Notes under the pieces: model-generated
Seen by the model: only the letters and a program-made list of their open reading frames with translations
What the model was told of the DNA's origin: nothing
The model's database searches: none
Assembly: GCF_023078495.1 (NCBI RefSeq)
Contig: NZ_CP095742.1
Coordinates: 2,542,001 to 2,606,000, forward strand
From: Luteibacter aegosomatissinici
Lineage (GTDB): Bacteria; Pseudomonadota; Gammaproteobacteria; Xanthomonadales; Rhodanobacteraceae
DNA: 64,000 nucleotides
Direction: 5' to 3'
Program-made: the position numbers and the translations under genes
Part shown: positions 34,510-43,393 of the stretch, one piece after another
How the letters are laid out: each line of letters starts with the position of its first letter
How positions within the stretch are numbered: the first letter of the stretch is position 1

Positions 34510-35424
34510 ATGTTGTCGGAAGACGAACTGGCGTTGCTGGAGGCTATCCGGGAAACCGGCAGCCTGTCCCGTGCCGCCGCCCGGCTGGGCAAGGCGCCAT
34601 CGACGCTGTCGCACGCGGCCCGCCAGCTCGAAGATCGTTTCGACGCCCTTCTGTTCGACCGCCGCCGCTACCGGTTGCAGCTCACCCCCGCGGGCCAGTT
34701 GCTCGCCAACGAAGCCGCAAGGCTCATGCAGGACGTGTCACGACTCACCCAGCGCGTGAAGCAGATTGCTGGCGGCTGGGAGGACCGGCTGTGGATCGTG
34801 ACCGACGAATTGCTGGAGTTCGAACTCCTTTTCCCTTCCATCAAATCGTTCGACGCACTCAACTCGGGTGTACGCCTCCGCCTCACCCACGAAGTGCTCG
34901 GCGGCACCTGGGAAGCGCTTCGCGACGGACGAGCCGATGTGGTGGTGGGTGCGACCAACGAGCCGCCTGCCATTCCCAAGCTGCGCTGGCACGAACTGGG
35001 GGTCATGGAATGGGTGTTCGCGGTATCGCCGCGCCACCCCCTCGCCAAGTCCACCGAACCCCTGGATTCCGACACGGTGACAAAGCATCGCGCCATCGTG
35101 GTCGCGGATTCCTCCCGCGGGGCTTCCCGCGGTTACGGCACGGCCGGCGGCCAGCCTACCCTCGCCGTACCCAGCATGCGGGCGAAGATCCTGGCGCAAC
35201 GCGAGGGCCTGGGCGTGGGCTGGGTGCCCAAACACCGGGCAAAAGCATTGCTCGACGCGGGCGACCTGGTAGAGAAACGCATGGCCGATCCACGCGAGCC
35301 GAACACCCTCTACGTGGCCTGGCGCGGCGACGCGGAGGGGCGTGCGCTCAGTTGGTGGATCGACCAGTTCCGCCAGCCGCGGCTGGCGAAACGATTGATC
35401 CAGGGCGTCCCCGTCACGCCCTGA
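34510..35424 (+). CDS. LysR-family transcriptional regulator
   Basis: A 304-residue regulator. The HTH is near residues 5-62 (TGSLSRAAARLGKAPSTLSHAARQLE), followed by the effector domain with ELEFELLFPS. GGGG sits six bases before ATG 34510; a start at 34498 is also in frame. The SDR gene is divergent. The ligand is unknown. Confidence 0.87.
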   Translation: MLSEDELALLEAIRETGSLSRAAARLGKAPSTLSHAARQLEDRFDALLFDRRRYRLQLTPAGQLLANEAARLMQDVSRLTQRVKQIAGGWEDRLWIVTDELLEFELLFPSIKSFDALNSGVRLRLTHEVLGGTWEALRDGRADVVVGATNEPPAIPKLRWHELGVMEWVFAVSPRHPLAKSTEPLDSDTVTKHRAIVVADSSRGASRGYGTAGGQPTLAVPSMRAKILAQREGLGVGWVPKHRAKALLDAGDLVEKRMADPREPNTLYVAWRGDAEGRALSWWIDQFRQPRLAKRLIQGVPVTP

Positions 35425-35442
35425 CACGCTCCGTCCGCCGTG

Positions 35443-36318
35443 CTATTTCGCGTCAGCATGGATTTCCGCCACGTAGCCACCCGGAAACTGCACCATGGCC
35501 GAGCGGCGGCCACCTTCGGCATGCGTATCCACCACCACCTTCGCGCCGGCCTGTCGGGCACGATCCAGGGTGGCATCAAGGTCACCGACCTCATAACCGG
35601 TAAGTTCACTGCCGTAAGGCCATGTGAGGTGCCCGTTGGTAACGAACAGCGTCAGCCTGCCGTAACCTGACGTGATGCGGACGCGCCGATAGGTGCCCTG
35701 CTTCGCCCCGATCTCAGTGGCCGGCACCGCCTTGTCATCCGATTCGACCTTGCCGTGCGAGAACGCGAGCCATGCCTTGACGAAGGCGTCGGCCGCCTGC
35801 ACCGGCACGTAAACCCGGTTTTCAGGCACGTGCTCCAGCGGTTTGTAGTCTGGCGTTTTCGTGTGCGAGTACAGCTGCATGTTCACCCCACCCGGCCACG
35901 CAACAACCGCATCGCGACCGATCGGATCATCAAAGGGCGCAACCAGTGTTGCGCCACCCACCGCGTTCGCGGCCTTCACCGCCTCGTCGACATTCGTGAC
36001 GAGGTAGCCCGTGCGCTCTTGCCCGAACGGATACGGCACCGGCGTGCGGAACCCGAATACCGAAACGATACCGACCGGCGTCTGTACCAGCTGCGAGGTG
36101 GTGCTCGACGGTGTCGGCGTCACCGTGGCCACCACCTGCTTCGTGGACTGGCCACCAAAGGTGGCGACAAAACTGCTGACGAACGCATCGACATCCTGCG
36201 GCGCCACGTATACATGCGTGCTGTCGTACTGGGCCCCGACCGAAAAATCCTGCGTATGGGCGAAGGCGGCCGGCGCGAATGCGATGGCCGCTGCGGCGAA
36301 AAGAGTGAAGGTGCGCAT
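35443..36318 (-). CDS. exported tandem VOC (glyoxalase-fold) protein
   Basis: A 291-residue protein with signal peptide MRTFTLFAAAAIAFAPAAFA and two VOC-type halves: HVYVAPQDVDAFVSSFVATFG and then NRVYVPVQAADAFVKAWLAFSHG, each beginning a beta-alpha-beta-beta-beta module. VOC proteins are normally cytoplasmic, so a secreted copy is unusual. Metal ligands are not obvious. Start 36318 gives the signal peptide. Function unknown; it could be a binding or resistance protein. Confidence 0.7.
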   Translation of the reverse strand: MRTFTLFAAAAIAFAPAAFAHTQDFSVGAQYDSTHVYVAPQDVDAFVSSFVATFGGQSTKQVVATVTPTPSSTTSQLVQTPVGIVSVFGFRTPVPYPFGQERTGYLVTNVDEAVKAANAVGGATLVAPFDDPIGRDAVVAWPGGVNMQLYSHTKTPDYKPLEHVPENRVYVPVQAADAFVKAWLAFSHGKVESDDKAVPATEIGAKQGTYRRVRITSGYGRLTLFVTNGHLTWPYGSELTGYEVGDLDATLDRARQAGAKVVVDTHAEGGRRSAMVQFPGGYVAEIHADAK

Positions 36319-36382
36319 GGGGCGTCCATCGAAGGGGATCCCCCATCTTCGCGGCACCGCCGTCTTGCCGTCTAGCCTGTTT

Positions 36383-37519
36383 CTACGCTGGTTGGCGCAC
36401 CGCCTGGCGCGGCATGCTGACGCGAAATTCCACACCTTCCTCGACGTTCTGCGCCACCACCTCGCCACCATGGGCGCGTACGAACTGATCCACGATGTAA
36501 AGGCCGAGCCCAAGCCCGCGGCTTTGGTGAAAACTGCCCTTGAACGGCTCGAAGATCCGCTGCACCAGGTTGGCTGGCAGCGCGCCCGCGTTTCGTACGC
36601 TGAGGTGCAGTGCCGCGGCGTCGTCGCCATTCACGTCAAGGATGATGGGCGTACTGCCCTGCGCATACTGCACGGCGTTGCCCAGCAGGTTCGAGAGTAC
36701 TTGCGAGATGCGCGTCGAATCGAAATAGCCCAGCGTTTCGCCCGATACGGATACCTCGATGTCCCGTGTCGGGTTGGCCTGCCGGGTTTCCTCCGCCACG
36801 GTGTGCGCGAGGGCGCCGACATCATGGTTGGCCAGGTCGAGCCGGATGACACCGGAGCGAATCCGCGAGAAATCGAGCAACTGGTCGATCATGCGCGCCA
36901 TGCGGCGCGCACTGGTTTCTACATGGTGCGCCGTACGGGCCAGCGGGCCATCGCCCACTTCGATCTTGATCCGGTCGGCACAGAGGCTGATGGCTGACAG
37001 TGGCGTGCGCAGGTCGTGGGTAAGCACGGCGATCATGGCCTCGTTCAGCTGCAGGGCCCGCTCAAGCCGTGCATTCTGAGCCTTCAGCTGCTGGCGTTGC
37101 TGGTACAGCTGGACGAACACATCCACTTTGCCAAGGATGATCCGTGGATCGATCGGCTTGTGCAGGAAATCGACCGCGCCGGTCTCGTAACCCTTGAATG
37201 AGCGGGCCGGGTCATTGGGCGAAGCGGTCAGGAAGATGATCGGGACATCCCGCGTACGCTGCGAACCGCGCATGAGTTCGGCCAGCATGAAGCCATCCAT
37301 GTCGGGCATCTGCACGTCCAGCAGGGCCAGGGCCACGTCGTGCACAAGCAGCAGTTCCAGCGCCTCGGGACCGGAGGAGGCCTTCAGGATACGGATGTCA
37401 TCGCGCGCAAGGAGTGCCTCCATGGCCACCAGGTTTTGTGGCACATCGTCGACGATAAGGAGGTTCGCCAGCTCGCGGGCCGCGGCCGGTTCGTCAGGCA
37501 GGGTCATCGACAGGTTCAT
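36383..37519 (-). CDS. response regulator-histidine kinase hybrid
   Basis: A 378-residue soluble protein: N-terminal receiver (phospho-Asp D68 in LLDVQMPDMDG; Lys in LHKPID), a coiled coil at about 138-160, HisKA with H168 (LTHDLRTPL) and an HATPase domain (GLGLGLYIVDQFV). It has no sensor and no membrane anchor, so it takes input from the receiver, presumably phosphate from the large hybrid kinase encoded in the same unit. It starts at ATGA, overlapping the CheB gene by four bases. The last gene of the unit. Confidence 0.85.
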   Translation of the reverse strand: MNLSMTLPDEPAAARELANLLIVDDVPQNLVAMEALLARDDIRILKASSGPEALELLLVHDVALALLDVQMPDMDGFMLAELMRGSQRTRDVPIIFLTASPNDPARSFKGYETGAVDFLHKPIDPRIILGKVDVFVQLYQQRQQLKAQNARLERALQLNEAMIAVLTHDLRTPLSAISLCADRIKIEVGDGPLARTAHHVETSARRMARMIDQLLDFSRIRSGVIRLDLANHDVGALAHTVAEETRQANPTRDIEVSVSGETLGYFDSTRISQVLSNLLGNAVQYAQGSTPIILDVNGDDAAALHLSVRNAGALPANLVQRIFEPFKGSFHQSRGLGLGLYIVDQFVRAHGGEVVAQNVEEGVEFRVSMPRQAVRQPA

Positions 37520-38088
37520 GAGGTAAAGCTTCCAAGGCGGCGGCAGAGGTCACGTAGGGTGACGATGGCATCGGCGCCCGCATGGGCGATCGCCGATGCA
37601 GGCATGACTGGGGCGACAGCTTCCGCGGGATCCTGGACCCATACGGTGCCACCTTCGCGGCGAACGGCGGCGACGCCCGCGCTGCCATCGCTGCTGGCGC
37701 CGGTCAACAGGATCGCGAGCAGGCCGTCACCGAACACCTCGGCGGCGGATTCGAACAGCGGATCGATCGCCGGGCGCGAATAAAGCACCGGCTCGTCGCG
37801 CGAAAGGGACACCGTGGCACGGTCCTCGACCAACAGGTGGTAGTCCGGCGGCGCGAACAATACCACCCCAGGGCACAGGGGCTCCTTGTCTTCCGCCTCG
37901 GCGACGGGCAATGCACACGAACTATCAAAAAGCGCCGGCAGGCCGCTGGGGCGATCACGCGGAATATGCTGGACGACCAGCACCGGCGCGTGGAAGCGCG
38001 CGGGGAAGCACGCCAGCACATCGCGCAGCGCTTGCACGCCTCCCGCCGATGCGCCAATCACCACGGCATGGGGAAAAGGCATGCTCAT
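37516..38088 (-). CDS. CheB-like protein methylesterase without receiver
   Basis: A 190-residue stand-alone CheB catalytic domain. The catalytic triad is S14 (VIGASAGGV), H41 (VQHIPRDRPSG) and D134 (TGASSDGSAG). The receiver domain that regulates classical CheB is missing. It deamidates or demethylates glutamyl side chains. It overlaps the CheR gene by four bases upstream and the receiver-kinase gene by four bases downstream. Confidence 0.88.
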   Translation of the reverse strand: MSMPFPHAVVIGASAGGVQALRDVLACFPARFHAPVLVVQHIPRDRPSGLPALFDSSCALPVAEAEDKEPLCPGVVLFAPPDYHLLVEDRATVSLSRDEPVLYSRPAIDPLFESAAEVFGDGLLAILLTGASSDGSAGVAAVRREGGTVWVQDPAEAVAPVMPASAIAHAGADAIVTLRDLCRRLGSFTS

Positions 38089-38915
38089 GTCGCCGCCCTC
38101 CGGTAAAGGCGCTGCTGGGGAGCGCATGCCTCGAATGCCTCGGCATGGGCACCGAACTGCAGCGATTCCTTCGCGCCCAGGCCCAGGAAGCCGCGGCGCA
38201 CCAGCGAATCGTGGAACAGGCCCACCGCGCGGTCCTGCAGTTCGCGGTTGAAATAGATCAACACGTTGCGGCACGACACCAGGTGAACTTCGGAGAACAC
38301 CGCATCGGTCGCAAGGCTATGGTCGGCGAACACCACCTGTTTCTTCAGCCGCCGATCGAACACGGCGCCACCATACCCCGTGGTGAAGTAATCCGATAAC
38401 GAACGACGACCGCCAGCGGCCTGGTAGTTGCGGCAGAACAAGGCCATGCGGTCCAGCGCGAACACCCCGCTCTCGGCGGCCTCCAATGCCGCCGGGTTGA
38501 TGTCGGTGGCGTAAATCACCGCGCGGTCCAGCAACCCCTCCTCCTCCAGCAGGATGGCCATGGACCACACCTCCTCACCGGTGCTGCACCCCGCGATCCA
38601 AACCTTGATGCTCGGGTAGGTCTTGAGTACCGGTATGGCGTGTTCGCGCAACGCCGCGAAATACGCCGGGTCGCGGAACATCTCCGAGACCTGTACGGTG
38701 AAATACTGCATGGCTTCGGCAAAAAACGCCGGATCGTGGATGACCCGGTGCTGCAGGTCACTCAGGCGCTCCAGCCCGTAGCGGCCCATGGCATGGCGCA
38801 TGCGCCGGCGCAGCGAGCTCACCGCGTAGTGACGGAAATCGTAGTGGTAGCGCAGGTACACCGCCTCCAGCAGTATCTTCAGCTCCAGGTCGAACAGTTC
38901 AGTTTCTGCGGACAT
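38085..38915 (-). CDS. CheR-like SAM-dependent protein methyltransferase
   Basis: A 276-residue CheR with an N-terminal four-helix region (LSDLQHRVIHDPAFFAEAMQYFT, TVQVSEMFRDP) and a SAM-binding domain (IAGCSTGEEVWSMAI, SCRNVLIYF). It methylates glutamates, classically in chemoreceptors. No chemoreceptor, CheA or CheW gene is in the window. It overlaps the hybrid kinase stop by one base, so translational coupling is likely. Start 38915 is preferred to 38942. Confidence 0.88.
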   Translation of the reverse strand: MSAETELFDLELKILLEAVYLRYHYDFRHYAVSSLRRRMRHAMGRYGLERLSDLQHRVIHDPAFFAEAMQYFTVQVSEMFRDPAYFAALREHAIPVLKTYPSIKVWIAGCSTGEEVWSMAILLEEEGLLDRAVIYATDINPAALEAAESGVFALDRMALFCRNYQAAGGRRSLSDYFTTGYGGAVFDRRLKKQVVFADHSLATDAVFSEVHLVSCRNVLIYFNRELQDRAVGLFHDSLVRRGFLGLGAKESLQFGAHAEAFEACAPQQRLYRRAAT

Positions 38916-41900
38916 CAGCGCCTCGAGCACCAGACGCGGCACAGCGATACGAGCTTGTCGACATCGATGGGCTTGGCGATGTAGTCGTTGGCCCCGGCCT
39001 CGATGCAGCGCTCGCGGTCATCCGACATGGCCTTCGCCGTGAGCGCGATGATCGGCAGATCGGCCAGGCGCGCGTCGGCGCGGATGCGCCGCATGGCCTC
39101 CAGGCCGTCCATCTCCGGCATCATGATATCCATCAGGACCAGGTCGACCTCGGTGTGCACCAGCCGCTCGACGGCTTCCCGGCCATTGCGGGCTATCTCC
39201 AGGCGCACGCCCAACGGCTCCAGCACGCTGGTGAGCGCGAAGATGTTGCGCACGTCATCTTCGGCAAGCAACACGGTGCGGCCATCGAGCATGGCATCGC
39301 GCTTGCGCGCTTCCTTCAGCAGCCGCTGCTGGTCCGTGGGCAACGAGGCTTCCACGCTGTGCAGGAACAGCGTCACCTCATCCAGCAGGCGCTCCGGGGA
39401 GCGTGCACCCTTGATGATGATGCTCCTGGAATAGCGGCGCAGCCGCTGCTCTTCCTCGCGGGTGAGCGAACGGCCGGTGTAGACGATGACTGGCGGGAAC
39501 GCGAACGCTTCGCTGGCGGCCATGTGCTCGAGCAGGTCGTAACCGGTGCCATCGGGCAGCACCAGGTCCATCACCAGGCAATCGAACGTCGCCGATGAGA
39601 GGTTCTCGAGGGCGTCATGGATGCTGCCCACGGCCACGATCTCGAGCTGATCGCGCGCCAGTAACAACGTAAGGTTGTTACGCAGCTCCGCATCATCCTC
39701 AACGATCAGCAGCCGGCGCACGGTGCGCTGATGGCGGTCTTCCAGTCGCGCGATGGCATTCACCAGGTGCTCGCGTGATGCCGGCTTCAGCAGGTGGCCC
39801 ACCGCACCCAACTCGAGCGCCATGTGCGCCTGTTCCGTGGCGGATACCACGTGCACGGGAATGTGCCGGGTCGCCGGGTCACGCTTCAGCCGCTCGAGCA
39901 CGCTAAGGCCGGAGACATCGGGCAAGCCGATATCGAGCAGCACGCCGCTGGGTGAATGCACTGCCGCAAGGGCCAGGGCCTCATCCGCCGTACCAGCCAC
40001 GATGCAGTCGAAATCGAGTTCATGCGCCAGGTCCACGAGGGAACGGGCGAATACGGTGTCGTCTTCCACCACGAGGATCAGGCGGCCTGGCCGCTGTCGC
40101 GCCGTACGGTCGTCGTGTACCGCCGGGGTGGGCGCCGCCGGTGCCTTCGGCGGTACGGCGGCGGCCGGCCGTGATGCCACCCGAACCTCAGCGGCCGGGG
40201 CTGGTACGCCGGTGGCTGGCGCCTCGCTGGCGTAGCTCGTGCCATCCACGGGCAATTCGAGCGTGAACGTGCTGCCACGGCCCGGCTCGCTCGCCACGGT
40301 GATGTCCCCGCCCATGCGCTGGGCCAGGTCGCGCGAAATCGACAGGCCCAGGCCGGAGCCGCCAAATTTGCGGCTTGTGCTGCCATCGGCCTGGCGGAAT
40401 GCCTCGAAGATGACGCCAAGCTGGGCGGGATCGATGCCGATGCCCGTATCCGACACCGTAAAGCGCACGCGCCCGCCCGGTGCGGCATCGACACGAAGGG
40501 CCACTTCGCCGGACTCGGTGAACTTCACGGCATTGGCCACCAGGTTTTTCACCACCTGGCGCAACCGCTGCTCATCGCCGACCAGGCGCGTGGGCGCGCC
40601 GGGGGCGAGTTCGATACGCAAGGCAAGCCCTTTCTCCGCGGTCAGGGGTGCGAACGTTTCGCGCACGCGTTCCAGCACGGCATCCACCGAGAGCGGTTCC
40701 GCCGCGATCTCCACATGCCCTGCTTCGATCCGGGAAAGATCAAGGATATCGTTGATGAGGGTCAGCAAATCGTTGTTGGATGCGTGGATCGCGCTCGCAT
40801 ACCGCACCTGCTCATCGGTGAGCGTCCCGTCCTTGTTATCGACCAGCAGCTTGGCGAGGATCAGCGAGCTGTTCAGCGGCGTGCGCAACTCATGCGACAT
40901 GTTGGCGAGGAATTCGGACTTGTAGCGGCTGGTCGCCTCCAGCTTGCGTGCGTTACGAGCCAGGTCGGCCTGTGCCATCACGAGGGTCTGGCGCTGGCGC
41001 TCCAGGTCATGCGTGCGCTCTTCCAACTGGACGTTGGTCTGTTCCAGCTCCGCCTGCTGCGCCTCGAGTGACGCATGCGACTGCTGCAGGCTACGGCTCT
41101 GCTCCTCGAGCTCTTCATTGGCGACGCGCAGTTCTTCCTGCTGGGTCTGCAGCTCTTCACTCTGCCGTTGGGTTTCCTCCAGCAGTTCGTTCTGCCGCTG
41201 GCGAAATGCCGAGGTGCGCAGCGCCACGCCGATGGTTTCGCCGGTGCGCTCCAGCAACTCGAGGTCAGCGCCGTAAAGATCGTTGCCGCCGATTCGCCCG
41301 ATCTCGATGACGCCAACGGTACGGCCATCCGCCGTGACCGGCATGAGAAAGAGCTCGCTTGGCGCCGTGCGCCCCAGCGTCGATGCCAATGCGAGATGGG
41401 TGTCCGCCAAACCGCCGACCCGGCGGACCTGGCCCTCAGCCAGCACATCGCCAAGAAGGCCGCCTTCCCGCGGAAGGGTCGCGGGATGATCCGCCGGCAG
41501 CGCCGCCCCACCGCACAGCACCAGCTGCCCACGCGCCACCCGGTACAGTGCCCCGACCTGGGCATCCAGCCGACGGCACAGCGCCCGCAGTGCATGGCTG
41601 CCGATCTCCTCGGGGGTCTGTTCACCACGGAGGGCAAGCGCCACGGCGTTGTGGCCCTCGTGCAGCCAGAGCATTCGCTCCGCAGCCATGCGTGCGCGCA
41701 GCGCCTGTGCGACCAGCGCGGCAATCCCCCAGAACGACAGGGCACCAATCGTGCGATTAATGCCGGAGAAACTGGATGCCACCGAAGGTGGCGACAGCTT
41801 GTAGCCGATGGCCACAAGCACGGTCGAAAGAAACGCGACGATGAATGGCATGTCGCGACGCGACTGGAAGACCGTCAGGCCGACGGCGAAAAAATAGAAG

Positions 41901-42013
41901 CACCACACGGAGTACCCGAGCGGCGTGAATGCATCGATCCCCAACGTGGCTGCGAGGATGACGAAAATCACGGCCCAGATGGTGCGGTCGCGTACTAACT
42001 GCTTCTGGCTCAA
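38915..42013 (-). CDS. hybrid sensor histidine kinase (GAF, HisKA, three receivers)
   Basis: A 1032-residue kinase: three to four membrane helices (about 12-105), GAF-like domain (about 120-265), a long Glu/Gln-rich coiled coil (about 272-360; EEL/QQE heptads), HisKA with H374, HATPase (about 475-590), Ala/Pro linker, then receivers with phospho-Asp at D694, D816 and D962. It starts at TTG with AGGGG seven bases upstream. First gene of a four-gene unit with CheR, CheB and a receiver-kinase, so the coiled coil is a possible methylation target. Confidence 0.9.
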   Translation of the reverse strand: MSQKQLVRDRTIWAVIFVILAATLGIDAFTPLGYSVWCFYFFAVGLTVFQSRRDMPFIVAFLSTVLVAIGYKLSPPSVASSFSGINRTIGALSFWGIAALVAQALRARMAAERMLWLHEGHNAVALALRGEQTPEEIGSHALRALCRRLDAQVGALYRVARGQLVLCGGAALPADHPATLPREGGLLGDVLAEGQVRRVGGLADTHLALASTLGRTAPSELFLMPVTADGRTVGVIEIGRIGGNDLYGADLELLERTGETIGVALRTSAFRQRQNELLEETQRQSEELQTQQEELRVANEELEEQSRSLQQSHASLEAQQAELEQTNVQLEERTHDLERQRQTLVMAQADLARNARKLEATSRYKSEFLANMSHELRTPLNSSLILAKLLVDNKDGTLTDEQVRYASAIHASNNDLLTLINDILDLSRIEAGHVEIAAEPLSVDAVLERVRETFAPLTAEKGLALRIELAPGAPTRLVGDEQRLRQVVKNLVANAVKFTESGEVALRVDAAPGGRVRFTVSDTGIGIDPAQLGVIFEAFRQADGSTSRKFGGSGLGLSISRDLAQRMGGDITVASEPGRGSTFTLELPVDGTSYASEAPATGVPAPAAEVRVASRPAAAVPPKAPAAPTPAVHDDRTARQRPGRLILVVEDDTVFARSLVDLAHELDFDCIVAGTADEALALAAVHSPSGVLLDIGLPDVSGLSVLERLKRDPATRHIPVHVVSATEQAHMALELGAVGHLLKPASREHLVNAIARLEDRHQRTVRRLLIVEDDAELRNNLTLLLARDQLEIVAVGSIHDALENLSSATFDCLVMDLVLPDGTGYDLLEHMAASEAFAFPPVIVYTGRSLTREEEQRLRRYSRSIIIKGARSPERLLDEVTLFLHSVEASLPTDQQRLLKEARKRDAMLDGRTVLLAEDDVRNIFALTSVLEPLGVRLEIARNGREAVERLVHTEVDLVLMDIMMPEMDGLEAMRRIRADARLADLPIIALTAKAMSDDRERCIEAGANDYIAKPIDVDKLVSLCRVWCSRR

Positions 42014-42200
42014 ACGGTTACCCCTGCAAAACTGGCGCGCACCCGCCTGCCGGACGGGGCATAACCTTCAAACGGTGCCCACGTACCCGTAAAGCCGATG
42101 TGACGGCCCGTCCCGTCAGCAAATTGCCCGCTTTGCGACAGCGGCGTGGCCAGGCCAGGCGCTAAGGTGCCCGCACCCCTTACGAAAAGGAATCCCCCCG

Positions 42201-43112
42201 ATGCTCAGGCAGCTACTGCGCGGCGCCGCGCTCTCCCTGGTGACCACGGCCGCCATGGCAGCGGCGCCCGATGCCACATTGCAGGCCTCCCTTCAGAAAG
42301 TGGCTGACCAGGCCCGGCCCGGCACCCTGGGTGTCCTCGTGATGGATCCGGCGACCGGGCAGTCGGTAAGCGTCAACGCGAGCAGGCCCTACCTGATGAT
42401 GAGCACGTTCAAAGCGCCCATCGCCGCGGCCGTGCTGAGCCAGGTGGATGCCGGCAAGCTTACGCTCGACCACAAGGTGCACCTGACGCCATCGGATATC
42501 GTCGACGGCTCCGCGGTGCCTTCCGTGGGCGCCACGCTGAAGGCCGGCGCCAGGGATTTCACGGTCGATGAGCTGCTGCACGGCGCCGTCACCCAAAGTG
42601 ACAACACGGCCGTCGACGCCCTCCTGCGCGTCATCGGCGGCGGTTCCGTCGCGACACGCTTCCTCGAAGGCAACGGTGTGCGCGGCATGCGCATCGACAT
42701 GGGCGAAGGCGAGCTCAGCCGCCTTTTCGAGACGAAGGGCGTGGATGCCGTGCTGGCCAGCCATGTCGATAGCACCACCCCGGAGGCTGCCGCGGCGTTC
42801 CTTCGCAAACTCCAGGCCGGCGAACTGCTTTCGGCGGATTCGACCCGGAAGCTGCTCGGCCTGATGACCGCCCAGGTGATCCCCAACCGCATTCGTGCTG
42901 GATTGCCCGCCGGCTATCAGCTGGCGGACAAGACGGGTACCAGTGGCACGCGCGATGGCCGCATGGCCGCATTCAACGACATCGGCATCATCACCGCACC
43001 CGATGGGCAGCAACGCATCGTGGTCGTCCTCCTTGCCGAAGCGCGTGCCACGCCCGAACAGGCCACGACGTGGTTCGCCGAGATCGGCAAGCTCGTCGCG
43101 GCCTCCATGTAA
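42201..43112 (+). CDS. class A beta-lactamase
   Basis: A 303-residue periplasmic serine beta-lactamase: signal peptide to about residue 21; nucleophile S68 and K71 (STFK), S133-D134-N135 (SDN), general base E169 in GEGELS and KTG at K244-G246. Aligned to Ambler numbering, the residue four after the base is Ser where Asn170 is usual. Class A enzymes hydrolyse penicillins and cephalosporins; the spectrum here is unknown. It is followed after 20 bases by a small lipoprotein. No ampR is adjacent. Confidence 0.9.
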   Translation: MLRQLLRGAALSLVTTAAMAAAPDATLQASLQKVADQARPGTLGVLVMDPATGQSVSVNASRPYLMMSTFKAPIAAAVLSQVDAGKLTLDHKVHLTPSDIVDGSAVPSVGATLKAGARDFTVDELLHGAVTQSDNTAVDALLRVIGGGSVATRFLEGNGVRGMRIDMGEGELSRLFETKGVDAVLASHVDSTTPEAAAAFLRKLQAGELLSADSTRKLLGLMTAQVIPNRIRAGLPAGYQLADKTGTSGTRDGRMAAFNDIGIITAPDGQQRIVVVLLAEARATPEQATTWFAEIGKLVAASM

Positions 43113-43132
43113 TGTAGGAGTATGCTCATTAC

Positions 43133-43393
43133 ATGAAGGCATTCAGCACCCTGGTCGCTCTCGCCGTGCTCACGGGCTGTAGTTCGGCGCCAACCGCTCC
43201 GCCAAAGCCCGATGCCAACGGCGAGGTGAGCGTGCGCTGCGCCTCGTCGCCCAGCATCATTACGCTGGGCGACTGCGAGACGAAGGCCAGACAGGCCTGT
43301 GGCGGCCCCGTCACCGAGGTCAGCCGCGGTTTCGGCCCGCGGCTGGGTGGTGATGTCGATATCTTCGCGCGCTACCGGTGCACCGGCCCCTGA
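43133..43393 (+). CDS. small lipoprotein
   Basis: An 86-residue lipoprotein: MKAFSTLVALAVLTGC with lipobox and anchor Cys16; the mature part has four more Cys (CASS, GDCETKARQACGG, YRCTG) that could form two disulfides. TATGCT ends six bases before the ATG, pointing to a leaderless mRNA. Its 3' end overlaps that of the convergent GH4 gene by 22 bases. Function unknown. Confidence 0.7.
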   Translation: MKAFSTLVALAVLTGCSSAPTAPPKPDANGEVSVRCASSPSIITLGDCETKARQACGGPVTEVSRGFGPRLGGDVDIFARYRCTGP

